Position numbers and translations under genes: made by a program. A DNA stretch of 64,000 bases from Colius striatus. Lineage: Eukaryota > Chordata > Aves > Coliiformes > Coliidae. How positions within the stretch are numbered: the first letter of the stretch is position 1; each line of letters starts with the position of its first letter. Positions 1 to 13,300 of this stretch are shown here, one piece after another. The DNA lies in the NCBI RefSeq assembly GCF_028858725.1, contig NC_084760.1, positions 94,175,867 through 94,239,866 of the forward strand. The letters are read 5' to 3'. The notes below the pieces were generated by a model. It was not told the origin of the DNA. It saw nothing but the letters and a program-made list of their open reading frames with translations, and made no database searches.

Positions 1-1085
1 ATGTTGAGATCTCATGAGGAAATGAAAGCCCTGAAATGTCAGTAGGCAGAATGCAGTACACAGCTTTTAGACCCACAGAACTAAAGTAAACATTGATGAA
101 GAAGCAAACTGTCTATTTCACGAGCACTTTTACATTCTCATCTCCCCAGCTCCTAGGGACCAGCTGCTATGGGAGCTGCTGGCATTCCACCTCAAAAACA
201 GTGCAGTCACACCAGAAAGTCTTGTTCTGAAGAAATTTCTGAGCCCAGGTGATTCTCTTTGGGTAAGGAAAGAACTATGCATTCTTAAGTTTTTTCTGTT
301 AATCACCAATCTAAACTTAATGAATGGTCACCACAGAGTAATATTTTTTTTCAATGAATAAGCTGTGGTAGCTTGAAAAAGAGAGAGCAATTTATTGGGC
401 TAAGCACCTAACCTTATGAGTACATGCAGCCACATCTTGAGTTGGTTTTCCTCTTGCTAGCTCAGATATTGTCAGCAGTGGGGCCTTAGCACAGTGCTTA
501 ATAAAATGAACTAACGATGCAGATCTTCAGGTGACCCTTGCAACTGCTGTGGTCTTCCATGCTGCCACTGCTGTGTCCCATTTCCATGCAGACCAGACAG
601 CTTGAAGCCAGGTGGGATACTGCAGCATGAGATGCTGCATGACCTGCAGCTCCAGAAACAGTGAAGCATAGTTCTCTGAGAAGGGACCCTCTTGCCCAAA
701 ACTGGACATAGTGCTGCAGAGACTGATGTGCAAAGGGGAAGAATCCCCTGCCTTGACCCACTGGCTATGCTGTAGCTCATGCAGCCCAGGATGCTGTTGG
801 TTTGCCTTATTACAAGGGCACATTGTTGGCTCTTGTTCAGCTAGCTGTCCACCAGGATGCCAAGAGCCTTTTCTTCAAAACCATGTTTACACACTATAGA
901 AATACACTTGAGATTGCTGCCGGAGAACTTGTTCCTGAGAATATACTGCACACATTCCTTTGAACTTTGGGCCTCTTGACTATCTCAGTTTAGTCTCTCA
1001 AAAATGAAGTAACCCCCTGCTTCCTATATTTTTGCTAGATACTCTTTAATTCTTTGGCTTTGGGCTTTAGGATAACAGAGGCCAG
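1..1085. other. Upstream flank, no feature recognised
   Basis: Unique-looking sequence of mixed composition. The open frames of 62-98 codons around 498-899 overlap on both strands and have no splice context or motif, so I treat them as chance. Confidence 0.5.
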
Positions 1086-1832
1086 TCATAGAATCATAGA
1101 ATCGTTTTGATTGGAGAAGAATTTTAAGATCATCAAGTCCAACCTCTAACTTATCACTGTCAGGTCCACCACTAAGCCATGTCCCTCAGCAACTCATCTA
1201 CATATATTTTAAAATATCTCCAGGGACGGTGACTCTACCACTCCCCAAGCAGCCCATGCCAGTGTCTAACAACTCTTAATGATGAAGTTTTTCCTGATAT
1301 CCAGAAAGACACTGGAGTGTGTCCTATGTGCAATGTGATGTTCAGTGAAGCAGTGAAGAGTTTAGAGAACAAGTCTTCTGAGGAGCAGCTGTGGGAGCGG
1401 GGATTGTTCAGCCTGGAGAAGGGGAGCCTGAGGGGATACCTTATCATTTTCTACAACTACCTGAAAGGAGGTTGTAGCAAAGTGGAGATCAGTCTCTTCT
1501 CCCAAGTAAGGAGTGACAGGACAAGAGGAAATGGCCTCAAATTGCAGCAATGGAAGTCTAGATTGGAGATTAGGAAAACCAGTGTGTGCCTTATAGTGAG
1601 GGGCACCAAACTCAACACAGTATTTGAGGTGTGGCCTCACCAGCAGCGGGCACAGGAACATAGTCGCTTCCCTAGTCCTGCTGGCCACACTATGTGCTGG
1701 GATGCCATTGGCCTTCTTGGCCACCTGAGCGCACTGCTGGCTCGTGTTCAGCCAGATATTGACTAACACTCTAAGATCCTTTTCCACCAGACAGCTTTCC
1801 AGCCACTCACCCACAAACCTGTAGTCCCATAG
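1086..1832 (-). mobile_element. CR1 LINE fragment, minus orientation, with inverted middle segment
   Basis: Three adjoining CR1 pieces lie here. 1086-1302 is antisense and includes the 3' tail (TCATAGAATCATAGAATCG) and 3' region. 1303-1580 is sense and covers the preceding stretch of the ORF2 C-terminal region. 1581-1832 is antisense and covers the region before that. In consensus order the pieces are consecutive, but the middle one is flipped. The comparison was made against the 45770-46430 copy in the same window. Confidence 0.8.
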
Positions 1833-1859
1833 GTCTTCCAAATATGTGGATAACTCTTA

Positions 1860-2222
1860 TTTCCTTAGGCAGTCCTGGAGAAAACTAACTACAGGAGTGA
1901 GTGAACTGATTTGGAATTTAAGTAAGAGGCCAGTGTAAATACTAACAGGCATTGGCCTAAAATTATCAACTGCTTTTACTGCTGCAGAAAGAATGACACA
2001 CAGCTCTGATAACTTGTCTCGTGCTGAGCCTTGCCAGGCTGTGCCTGGATCCAGGACAGTTGCTGCATTTCCTGGTGGTGTGAGGAGGGAAACAGATAAC
2101 GTGAAAGCGAGGGTGGTGCAAACAAATCCTATTTTCTTATAACTGTGACTGAAGCCACGGCCACAGAAAACTGTCAACTAACACAGGTTGATAGACAATT
2201 CATTGTGAAGCGCTAATGGAAG
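1860..2222. other. Promoter-upstream sequence, no repeat recognised
   Basis: Unique sequence between the CR1 copy and the TA/TG simple repeat. A 106-codon minus-strand open frame (1857-2177) shows no motif and no splice logic. The stretch is probably distal promoter. Confidence 0.4.
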
Positions 2223-2257
2223 TATATGTATACATATGTATGTGTATATATATATAT
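2223..2257. repeat. TA/TGTA-rich simple repeat
   Basis: Alternating purine-pyrimidine run of TATATG, TATGTG and TATATATATAT units. It lies about 120 bp upstream of the TATA box, directly before the CRE-like motif. Confidence 0.8.
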
Positions 2258-2405
2258 CTCCCAACAGTATGATGTCATTACGGAACTGTGATACCTGAGT
2301 CAGACTGCTTGCTTTTGGCCTTGAACTTGACTTCAACTTAGTTACGTTTACATAAGGCGTGGTGAAAGCTGCTCTATAAAGGTGATCAGGGATAGTGCCA
2401 GCCTG
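2230..2405 (+). promoter_or_regulatory. Candidate TATA-type promoter of the calpain gene
   Basis: A TATAAA box lies at 2375-2380. A CRE-like TGATGTCA (2270-2277) and a perfect AP-1 motif TGAGTCA (2296-2302) lie about 75-105 bp upstream of it. A start near 2400-2410 would give a short leader exon ending at the donor at 2455/2456. The TATA box and the TRE/CRE-type sites are seen in the sequence. Stress- or mitogen-responsive transcription is inference. The start site is not mapped, so other upstream promoters are possible. Confidence 0.5.
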
Positions 2406-2455
2406 CCTGTCACTCTGTTGGTGTTGGCTGGAGAGTTACACCGGAGGCATTGCAG
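2405..2455 (+). other. Putative non-coding first exon (5' UTR)
   Basis: The stretch downstream of the TATA box runs into TTGCAG/GTAAAA, a consensus splice donor at 2456. No ATG of the calpain frame occurs in it. Joined to the acceptor at 7069/7070 it would give a leader of roughly 60 nt before the ATG at 7082. The 5' edge is set only by distance from the TATA box. The 4.6 kb intron that follows (2456-7069) holds an AC microsatellite, a CR1 tail and an octamer-like ATTTGCAT at 3211-3218. No coding exon was recognised in it. Confidence 0.45.
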
Positions 2456-4539
2456 GTAAAACATCACTTTGCTGTTTTATTTAGTACAAGATCAAGCAGG
2501 TGAAATACAGATAATGGTGCTGGATAAGCACCACTGACACGTTGGGAGGGGTTTGTCTTGGAGAGACAGAATAAATTAGAGTCCTCATCCTTAATGTTAC
2601 CTGGAGGGAAAAAAAAGATGAGTTTGCCGTCCTAGAAAGAGCTTCATAGTAAAACAACAAGTTGTCAGAAATAATTGGATCAAGTGGGAGTAGAGATCTT
2701 AAGATGAGGAGGACTTTATAGTTACTTTATGCTGCTGTTAAATGAGGTAGAAAAAAGGTATCTGGAACTGTCTTATGCTATATATGCAAAACAAGGAGAA
2801 AATTGACTTAATAAATAGCCAGAAGGGAGTACTCCACAGACTGTTTGGAGCAGAAGGTCATGAAAGATGCTACTGGGAAAAAAAGCCTCCTGGAGGTTTG
2901 CCAATGTGCCTGGCTTCTGGTTTTGATTTTCTGAAGTAGTCAAGGCTTTTACACATTACATGAACAAGGAGCTGTTGTCTATTTGGGGTTTGTAATGCCC
3001 ACGTTCAGGTCCCTCCTCTGCCCCATCAGTTTGCTGTCACTGGAGACGAGCTGCTGAGCAGCAACACCATCTCATTTGGTTTTTATCTGAATGCAAGGAG
3101 AGCTAATAAACTCATGCTTTCTTTCTTTATAAGACAATTTCAGAACCGACTCCCTGAAGTTTTTACAGAGCTCCACATACATGAATGACAGGGTCTTAGA
3201 GGGAAAGAGCATTTGCATTACTGTAGCATATATTGAATATTATGGGTGAGATGAAATGAACGTTGATAGTTGGGAGTGTTTGAAAGGAAACAGAGGAAGA
3301 AGGGCTGCTGGCTTTTTGGCTTTTCCAGTATTCTTTGTAGTGTTTGAAAAAATTCAGCTGCTCTTCCTAAAGTACAGAAACCCAGCTGAGACAATGTGTA
3401 ATGGAAATGTTTTGAGAAAATTGGTGGAGAGGAGAAGGTGGATAGTTCAGCTATGAAGCAGACACATGTTTCTAATTGCCTATTTCCACTTTCTACTCAG
3501 TGAAAAAGCCATTGAAGAAAATGATGGCTGTACTCTGACATAAATCTTTATGCAATGTGTAATTAGCTGTCAGTAGCATTTGCCACCATTGAGTTACCTG
3601 ATTATAATAGTTGCTTGACATCTTTCGTGAATGAATGCCGGAGGGAGACAAGACACACCCATTGTTGCTGGCTTTTAAGCTGTTTAACGCAGAACGTAGT
3701 GGGATCTTGGGTTTCTCAGGGTTTGTTTCTGATGAGGTCACTAACATTTTTGCTCTGATATCCTCAGGCATTTTCCTTCCCTTCCCATCTTTTCCAAGTG
3801 TCACACCTGGTCTCTTTTTCTCCTTCTCTCTGTAGTTTTTCCACTGTTCCTTTGCCTCCCTCATCCTTTGTCATTTGACCCTTCCTCTGAGACGGATAGC
3901 AACACGAAAGTTCTTTGTCTGCTTAGGAGGAAGAGGGAACAAAAAAAGAGTAGTAAATGCAAATTTGGGCGTGATACTTTTCTCCCTGTCCCCAGGACTA
4001 AGTAAATGTATATTTAACTCCTGTAGAATAATTTGCTTCCTTAGTTGAGCGTTGGTCTCTTGTTTTTCTCCAGTATTTAACAGTATGTCTGAACCAGCTT
4101 TTGTGACTGAAATCCTCCCTCTCTTCCTGTGTCAGGTGGCAGAGAGCAGCAGAGAGAAGTCATTGGGCAATGCCTCTGAGACCCGTTGCATTCTGACTCT
4201 TTTGCTTTAAAGTCTTGCCTCAAAGGTCAGTAACTGTAAGATGTTACAAAACAAGGCATGCAATACACTGTTTAAAAAGATATTGTGATCTTTGCTGTTG
4301 TTGATGCGTTCATGAGAGCCAACCTGCAGCCAGGGCTCAGGATGCTGTTCTGAAGGAGGGGGCTGACAGAGCATGCTGGGGCTGCTCTCTCACTGGCATG
4401 GCCCAATACAGACCTCAAGTACTTGTGTATCTGTGCACAATACTGATGAGTTTAGTCCTGCAAGGGAAAAGTAGTTAAGTGTATTATTTTTTTCAGTCTG
4501 GTTGCTAATTTATTCCGGATATGTTATACAACGTAATTA

Positions 4540-4540
4540 A

Positions 4541-4574
<34 letters not shown>

Positions 4575-4577
4575 ACG
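4540..4577. repeat. (AC)n microsatellite
   Basis: About 12 uninterrupted AC units followed by GCACAC-type imperfect units, in the leader intron. A likely polymorphic marker. Confidence 0.95.
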
Positions 4578-5467
4578 CTGAAAGCTCTTGTTCTCTGTCA
4601 TAAGAGAGGGAATGCGTGTCAGACCCAGCCTTCAAGCTCTGTTAGTTTTAATTTGAGTTTTGGAATTAGTAATCAGTTTTGCTGGAGCTCTGTTGCAAGA
4701 ACTAGATCTTAGCATGCATAGGGCCTGGGCACAGTTTCAAATGAGTATTTGTTAAGAGGAAGCCATTCCCTTGTCATGTTATGGTACATTACATGAGATT
4801 TATTTCCATTGTATTAAAAAATGCAAGCCCAAGGGGAATTTTCTCTCTTCTTGTTGGCTGAGGATGATTTCTGAATTCCATCTGATCTTTTTGTGGGGCT
4901 TTTAATTAAAACAATGAGATGCAATGCTCCTTGTTTTTCTAGGCTGATGTTACAATGCTAGAAAGCCAAGTGACTTGAAGTACCTAGAAAGGGATGACAC
5001 TAAGTAAAAAGTGTGCATTTGTGGGGCCGGGGGAAGCTACATCACACCTTCAGTGTGGCTGGTCTGAGTGAATGATTCACAATAAAAATTGGAGGCTTTG
5101 CTCTTGTTGAAGCCATCTGCTCTCTTTATACTGCACCAGGAACATACCAGATGTACAGATAAGTTTGTTTGGTAGGAAAAAAAAAAAGCGCCCTTTCAAC
5201 TATTAAAAATAAACATTTAAAAATGTTTTTAAAAGCGCTGTGACATCCAGTGGCTTGAGAGTGAAACCAAGTGACTGCAGGCTAGAAATTAGCACAGCAA
5301 AGTTAATTAACTGTAGGAGTGGCTTGCCAAGGGCTCTTGGTGGATTTTCCAAGACTAATTTACGAGAAGGTGCATGTTAAGTGGAAGCGAGGAGCTAAAG
5401 GCAGGAATCGCTAAATCAAGTGCAGTGGCATCTCTCATACAAGAAGCCAGAGAAGGTGTTCACAGTG

Positions 5468-5503
5468 ATTCCAACCCCTACCAATCTATGATTCTATGAT
5501 TCC
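5468..5503 (+). mobile_element. CR1 3' tail remnant
   Basis: CCAACCCCTACCAATCTATG followed by ATTCTATG-type units is the characteristic last few dozen bases of an avian CR1. The rest of the element is missing or diverged. Confidence 0.7.
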
Positions 5504-7081
5504 TCTTGCCCTTAGAAATCTGATAATACAGGGCTTCACCAGGGGCTTCCGTTTTCATAAGGAAAGGAACAAAAGAGGAATTGCAGTTCAGTTCAGTGAA
5601 AAATTTGTTTCTGTGAGGGCGAATGAGAACAAAGGATGAAAACTAGCATTGACTTCAAGTTATATTTTGATCCAGCAACGTGTACTTTTGCATGATGAAA
5701 GGTGCTGGAGGAAGCAGAAGGCAAGGCATGTTGCATGACCTTCCTGCTTCTTCTCTGAACTCTGAAATCCATAGCGGAGTTTTTAGCTGAAGGAAGATAT
5801 ATATGAGATGGTGTACACATGTGCGTCTCTGTGTACATCCACATGGCTCTGGGGAGTGAATGTCAATGTACCCACTCTGGTCAGACAAATGAAATTGCTC
5901 TATTAAAGCTGTGACGCCACTGCCCATCCTAACATGCAAGTTTTCCACCTTCCCGTGCCTTTCTTCCACTCATGTCCAAAGAGCCTTCCCATCCCACAAT
6001 CCAATATCAACATGGACAATACATTGCCTCCCTTCAGAACAGAAGTAGATCTTTGATGGCAAGAGTCTTGCTTTGTCATGACTATAAAAGGGAGAGAGTC
6101 CACAGCAGGAGATTTTATCTCCTGCATCCTAGGTGTGCCAGCGGATATATTAGCAGGTTTGTCCATTCTAAGGTGTCACTGTATGTGAAATGTTTGCTGT
6201 TCCTAAATGAATTGCCCCTTTCCTTTAGATACGTTAACAAAGAGATCTTCAAACATGCTCCAGACTGGAATAGCTACAGATGCCATATTTAAACTGCTCA
6301 GTTTAAACATGAATCTGCAGTTCATACCTGTTTAAACATTGGCCTCCAGATGAGCTGCTGGATTCCAAGACCCCAGACATTCGTGCACACTCAAGTGATG
6401 AACTAGTGCAAGTGGGATCCATGTCTAGATGTCATGGATTGGTCCCATCTCAGCCCTAAGGCTTTAGGAAGTCTGGTGGAGCCTCTGCATAATCTGTTAG
6501 GGAGCCACCCCCCTAATCTGGACTCTTTGAGGCAAATCCCAAGGATAAGCAAGTCTCTGCCTGCTTTTGGTCTCACAGCAAGTGACTGCTAAGAGCTCAC
6601 CTGTAGAAATTAAATAAGTAACTTGAAAAATGCTGTGGGTACAGGCATAATCCATGGCCAGAGGAGTCCTGTCTACCTCTGAGCAGCCTCCCTGCTCGCA
6701 TCACCCCACTCCTTGCCTGTGTCTGCAGCTCCTGCTCCATCTCCTACGCTTACTTACTTTGCAGATGTACTTCAGTGCTAACACAGTGGCTCACTAACAG
6801 CTTTGCTCTCTCTCCTCAGGGAAGACTCAAAATTGAAATTGTAGCAGTGACAGCACTGGTCTAAGATAAACCAGTTGGGATTTGATGACTACTCTCTCCC
6901 CAGGCATTTCCAGCTAATAAGGATTTTTTCACTGTGACTGCCCCCAGTTTTGTGAGCTGCTGCTCCACAATCCTCTTGAAGGGCCTGGGTGGTGTTTGCT
7001 TTTCAACACACTTTGAAGGCACCACTTTGAGTCAGGAAACTAATGGTGGTCCATCTCTCTCCTTCATAGGAAAGGGGCCCA

Positions 7082-7318
7082 ATGTTTGCCTCCGGCTCTC
7101 CTCCGAACCTGGAGGAGGACTCTCAAAAAACAGGTGCAACAGGAAGCCTCCAGAACGTGAAGAAATTTAATAACCAGGACTTTGACCACCTGCGAGCCTT
7201 GTGTCTGAGGCAAGGACTGCTTTTTGAGGATGCCACCTTCCCTGCTCACATCAGCTCCATTGGTCTCAACCTGCTCCCAGGGGATCAGCTGCAACAAATA
7301 AAATGGAAGAGGCCAATT
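7082..7318 (+). CDS. CAPN13: CAPN13 coding exon 1: N-terminus and start of protease core
   Basis: The exon begins at 7070 after CTTCATAG and the ATG follows 12 nt later. It encodes residues 1-79. Residues 1-28 are a low-complexity polar leader rich in S, G, Q and N. From about residue 29 ([14 protein letters not shown]) the calpain fold starts, with the conserved LFEDATFPA (47-55), SSIG (58-61) and WKRP (75-78) blocks. The Kozak context is weak (C at -3, T at +4), but this is the only Met before the conserved core. The donor is GTGAGT and the exon ends in phase 0. The 10.3 kb intron that follows carries two CR1 fragments and a T/A hairpin run, with no further exon seen. Confidence 0.88.
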
Positions 7319-10300
7319 GTGAGTTATACTAGCTGGGGTGTTTTGTAGCCCTGCTGTTAAATGGGAGCACTGATGGCCTGGGGCTAAAAGTTTTCACCTG
7401 GGAAAGGAGTTCTGTGCTAATTATGGAGGTAGACTAAAAAGGGCATATGAAGGTGCAAGGAGGGCTCCTGTCTGTGGGCTGTATGGAGGGAAGATAGCCA
7501 CTGTAACTTGGACTTTGTGCAAACCAGAAAAGCTGTCAGGTTCTAGTTAAGATCTCTGATTTGTGTAATCCAAGCCACTGACAGCAATATGTATTTTAAG
7601 GTAAGTTGGATAAGGCATGAGGTAAGTATGTTTGTCTCCTGATTCCCAGTTGCAGTTTAATAGGCAGTTATCATCTGGCATATGAATGTTTAAATTAGGG
7701 AGTGGAATCACATATTCAGCTCTCTTGTCCTGGGACCTAATTTAGGGACTCTTTAGATGGTCAGACTGCACTGTATAGAGCTGTTGTTTACCATTTGCTG
7801 CTGATTCAGCTACTGGTTTTGCCACGTGCTGCCCTTTTGCTGGGTTTTGTTGAGTGCAGTCCTCATGCTTGGGGCCTTTGGCTTCCCTGGGCTGGAGCAA
7901 TCCAGTTCATCTCCCTGCAGGCAGCTTCACTGGGTGTAAACAGTAACTGTGAGACTGTAGAGACATGACAAGACAACTGGAAAAATATTTATTTGGATGT
8001 CAGATGCAAGCAGGGCAATGAGAGTATGCTGGAGCCTGGCAGCATGGCGGGCTTGGCAGGGCAGCAGCAGCACTGGCTGCTGCCAGCACGGACATTGTAA
8101 GCCATGGCTCAGAGAAGGAAAGCAGGCTAGCCCAGGGAGCCTGCATAGCTGCTGAAGGTGGATGCCTAAATGGAAAGGTAGGAAACCCCAGCCCTGGTGT
8201 AAAAAGAATGTGATGTGGTTCAGTATCAGATGGAGCAGAAGCTAGAGCCTGGACACTAACAGGGCCTTAGCCTCAGTGTTGCAGTGGTAGGAATGAGGCC
8301 TGAATTTCTCACTATCCTCTGCTGCAGCAGAGCCTGAAAGTGTCAGAGAAATTGTATGTGCAGATATACAGGCAATTCCAATCTGGATCGGTGCTTTATC
8401 ACATGGCTCAGTACATGTAGAGGTGCTGGGTGCAGATGACTGGATGTCCTCTGTGGAGCTGCTGCAAAAGGGTCATTTTCCTCTGCAGAAGCAGCTTATG
8501 CTGCTGAACATCTCAAGGGCTTCTCCTCAAGCAGCCTTTCTTCTAATCTGTGTCCAGTGAGAATGCAGCTGGTGCTGTGTTTTTTTACATCAGCACTTTG
8601 CTTCCAGGTTTGTAGCAGGTAGGGATAATCTCTCTTGAAACAGGGGAGAGGAGCTAGCTGTCACCATTTCCAGACTCAAAAAGACAGAGATATGATAACT
8701 AAGCATTAAACTCACAAAAGATAACGATGGATATTAGAAAGGACTCAGGGGCATTTTAAAGATGAATAAACTGAAATAAAATGTTATGATACAGTTCTGA
8801 TAAGTACTAACCATCCTGATGGTTTTGCCATTTGGGAGTAAAATTGAAACATAGGATTTTCAAAAGCAAACCAACTGACTTAGAAACCCAAATACCACTA
8901 ATTTTGAGGCACCACAGTGTGGGATGAACATCTATCCTACTTGAATATCCTGAGAGGTTTTTTTACGTGCAAAAAGACTGATGTACCTTATCAAAAGCAG
9001 AACCCATTGCTGCTACTGCTTGAGGTTTGTCAGGTGAGGCAGACGTCAGAGAATCCTCTTCCCTTTTACTGAATCTATGAAGGTTAAGCTGATGAATTAA
9101 AGTTTTTGTGGGACTGGTTTCGAAAACCTTCCCTTTTGTAGATATATTTTTTTAGCAATCACTACATGGCTTTGAGCATCACACAACCAAATTGACTAAA
9201 AGCAATCACTTACAACATTTTTTCCCCAGTTTTTTGAAGACGGATGAAAAGACTTTGTCTCTGCCAGAGCTCTCGGCTGAAAAACTAAACTGTATGCTCA
9301 TGGCCTGGGGTTCATGAGGTGAACCTTGAAAACTTTTTCTTATATTGTAGAGATTAAGACAGCATCACCATCTGCTCTTCTATGACATGCTCAAAGGACC
9401 GTAGTGGAGATTGCCCACTCAACTGGCTCATCTGGAACAGGAATCCAAGATGTCAGTGGTGAAGAAGCCTGCATTTTAGTTTTTCTTCCTAACTTTGACC
9501 AAAATTTCTACCTGTAGCTCTTTTCCAACTAGCCAGGCTTTGTCCTGCTAGAGACAAGATTCAAGATGAAGGGCAATGGCATCGGCTGCCTGAGGAGCCC
9601 AACCAAAAGTTCTCAAATGTCATTGGAACACCCATCAGTGACATCAAAGCACAGGCTCCATCTCCTGGCAGAATGAAGTAGGGGCAGAAGAAGTTGCTAA
9701 ATAGAATCATAGAATGGTAGTGGTTGGAAGGGACCTTTAGAGATCATCTAGTCCACCCCCCCTGCTTGCTTTTGATTTAGAGAGCTGCAGATGTTTCAAG
9801 CCAAGGGTCAGGAAGGAAATAAAGCACTAATTTCGTATTTGCACTTTCAATGTCCTGAAAGGCCTGTGTTGCATTCCGTTGCCTCTGGGGGATGATCCCT
9901 AGGAAAGGAGAGAGAGAGAGACTGTGCTGTTAGGAGTCAGTGGATCCCAGACTTGAAGTTTTTTAAGTGAGCACTTTTCACCCATTCAGACACGTCCAGC
10001 AACTCCTTGTTCTTAGGTCATTGCAATTGTAACTGTAAGGATATATGATCCCAGATGTTTAAGCAACCTAAACTACTCATTAAAAACACCCTTTATTTTC
10101 CCAAAGGGAGACTGTTTCCTACCTGAATACATCTCCCAGAGGGTGAATATAGTTGTATCCTGATGATAGCATGGCTAAGTTAACCTATGTATGTGGGGTT
10201 TTTTTTGAGCCTCTACCACTAGCTTCCCCTGGCATTAAAAAGAAAACGTTTGGCTTGAAATGTATCTCTGACAAAAAAGGCATCTTGATCCTATTAATCC

Positions 10301-13300
10301 CTTAGCCTCCATCTTCAGAGTCATACAGTATCTGGTTATTTAAATGGTAGATAGCAATTAGAACTGCTGTCATTGTTCCAGATCCAACTGAGCAGTTGAG
10401 CAACATGCTGCTTCTATTTTACCTTGTACATTGTCAAGAGAATTGCCAATTACATTCAGAGTTTGGAGTCTTCATATCCGGAGGTAATGTATAAAGTAGA
10501 GAAAGCAGCTTGATTTTCAGACATCACTAGTCAATGGTGATAGTCAGAAATGACTTATTTTGATTTGTGAAGTGAGCTGATTTAATATGGGAGTCCCTGA
10601 AGCAGGCAGTGGATCATGAGCACCAAGACAACATTTGAAATGCCACTTTTCCTAACTCTGCAGTAGTTGCAGTTTAGCATCAGATGGGGATTGCTCTAGG
10701 TTGTGCTTTCATCTCCAGTCTATGTCATTGAAATAGTTGCAATTTGTAACAGAGTTGTTGCATGTGATACTTCAAGCATTACCAGAGGTGGGGCTGGAGG
10801 TACCACACACAGCAGGAGCTCTGCAATTAACTGGCTTTTTAGTTCCCCCCCAGTTTTGAGAAATGGAAGAGCAGTTCTATTTTAGATTTTCTGTAACTGG
10901 GTTTTTGTAAAGGTCAGTCAAAGGGAAATTCTCCTTGAAGATTTAAAAACCTGAGATGCTCCTTTAGAAATGTTCATAACAGCTTTTTAAATTATTTGGT
11001 GCTTTTCCTTCACACAAACAATTGAGTGGAAGAGAGGAAGTCACAAAATGATTTGCTATTGTCAGGCTAAAGATTTCATTCTGTTCTGATCATAATGCAT
11101 AATACTATACAAATACAAAAAGAAACTTCACTTTTGCCAACAGTGGTCTGTGTCAGGGGAGAGATTACCACATATGCAGCAGGGCCTTGGCACTGCACCA
11201 GTGATATTCAACCATTGTGCTCTATGTGGTGTCCATTATAAACGTTAAGGGTAGTCTGTGATCTTTAAAAAAAAGGTAAAATGAGCAGAGAGTGAAGTTG
11301 CTGAGGATTTTTTTCTAAAGGGTCTTCAAAGTCACAGGCTACTGTTCGTGCACTGCTCACCTTTTGTCTCTTGGGGACCTTGTAACTCCCTCATGGGATG
11401 AGGGATGTCATGACCTCATGAAGGAGCCATCGCTTGTTTAACATAGACTGTCATACGTGTGTGGGGCAACTGGAAGAGAGGGAAAAGCTGCAAGGGGGCC
11501 AGAGGAGTTTTGAAGATCTGCACGAGAGAAATTCCTGAGTGCCTCTTATGTGACTTGTAGGAGGGTGCATGGAGAGAGGACTGTCTGAAATATCCAACAT
11601 GGATTTCCTCTGTGTCATGGCAGTGTTGGTAGCATCAGAGCATAGACTCCTTAGGTATTCGCCTTATGTATCTGGTGTCAGAGGAAGTGAAGAGGGGGGT
11701 CTACAAGAATTCCTTGGAAAGAAGCCACAGAAAGAGGCTGCCTTAGTGTTAACTATAGCTAGAGATATACCTTGTTCTCTTATCAGAGACTCAGGGAACC
11801 ATGCTACCGCACTTAGCATCTAAAAAGTATTGGTAAAAATGATACAGTCTGAGTTAATGCTTGTTTGCTGGGAAGAGTGATTCATCCTTTTATTCGATAA
11901 TTTTGCAGAAGGATTTGTTGCATTTTTTCCTCTCTTCTCCTGTCCCTTTCCAGGGTAAATGTAGCCCTCTTTCAGCTACGGAGTGCCTGTCACGATTCTG
12001 CACTATTATTTCACTATTGGCATTTTGATTCTGAGAAATTTCCAGGAATTAACATCAGCATTAAGGAATTTTTAACCCAGAAATGGACTAAATCAAAACA
12101 GACCCTTTAAAAAACACCTATGATTGTAAAGTTAGGGTCTTTCCAGACAGATAAACTGAGCTGGAGTTCCTCCAGCATCAGCCTTGACCTGTTTGTAGCT
12201 GGAGAGGTGAAAAAGCCCAGATTTTATTCAGGCAAGGAATCAGACAATAGTCTGAAGTTAACTTGAAAGTTGAGCTATAATAGCACCGGGGAAGAATGAA
12301 GAAAAAGGAAAAGAAATATAGATTGCCACATGAGCTGCATTAGTAAGGCACTTTATAGGAAATACATGGTGATGAGAGGTACTGCTGTTCTGCACTTCCT
12401 GCAGGTCTGTCACTGTGCCACAAGCTGAAGCCACTTGCCAACTGTTTGTGTCAGAGTTCACAGCTTTGGTATTTCTCAGGGGGCAACAAGTCCCTCGGAT
12501 CTTGTTCAGTGTTTCTCTTTGATGAAAAGTAAAATCAATTCACCTTATTTTTGAGTGTGTGCATGCAATCAGTGTAATGGAACGGCAGCAGCATTTCCAG
12601 GCTGCCATTGTCTCAGCCCTTGCCTACTCAGCTGATTGCATCTGACCTCGACTTCAGAGTTCATACCTCTGGGCCACAGAAAGTGCAGTGCACTGCCATT
12701 TATCACATCTTGTCTTTCTGCACAGACTTCAGATGAGGAGGGTTTATTTGCACAGTATCTCCACGTTCTGCTGCATTTGGGCTGGGCTGGTTGTTGGTGG
12801 CGGGGAAATCCATGCATCCCAGGCAGAGGGGAAAACAGCACTCCTGTGATGAGTCACTGACTCAGCTGCTTCCCTGTTTCTCAGGTTGGGAAGTCATCTG
12901 GCTGGATTGTATGTCTGTGGTGGCTGCAGGGGAATAGTTTGTAACACCATGAAGCTCGTAAAACTTCAGCTCCCGCTGAGTGGTCCAAGTGGGAGGTTTC
13001 AAGACCTCTAAGGTCCTCTCAAAGGCTTGTGGTAAACAGGGCTACCTCCCCTGTTTACCTCCTTTGTATTTATGTCCTTTGTTTGCAAATGTCATTGGTT
13101 TTTTTTTAGTGCTGAGCCACACAAAGAAATGAGTTACAGGTAAAATCCGAGTTGGTTTCTGTTTTTGCTAGTCCTCTAACAGGACTTTGCTCTCATATTT
13201 GTGGACTCTCCACCTGAGTCTGAGGACCTCATTCCTCCATTGTGACAGAGCTGGAGCAGAGCAGGATTTTTTAAACTGAGGTATTTGTATTGAAAATGGG

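Noticed and set aside
1317..1841. Overlapping 149- and 159-codon open frames on both strands near 1.3-1.8 kb
   Set aside because: Both lie inside CR1 retroelement segments of opposite orientation. They are ORF2 remnants, not a host gene.
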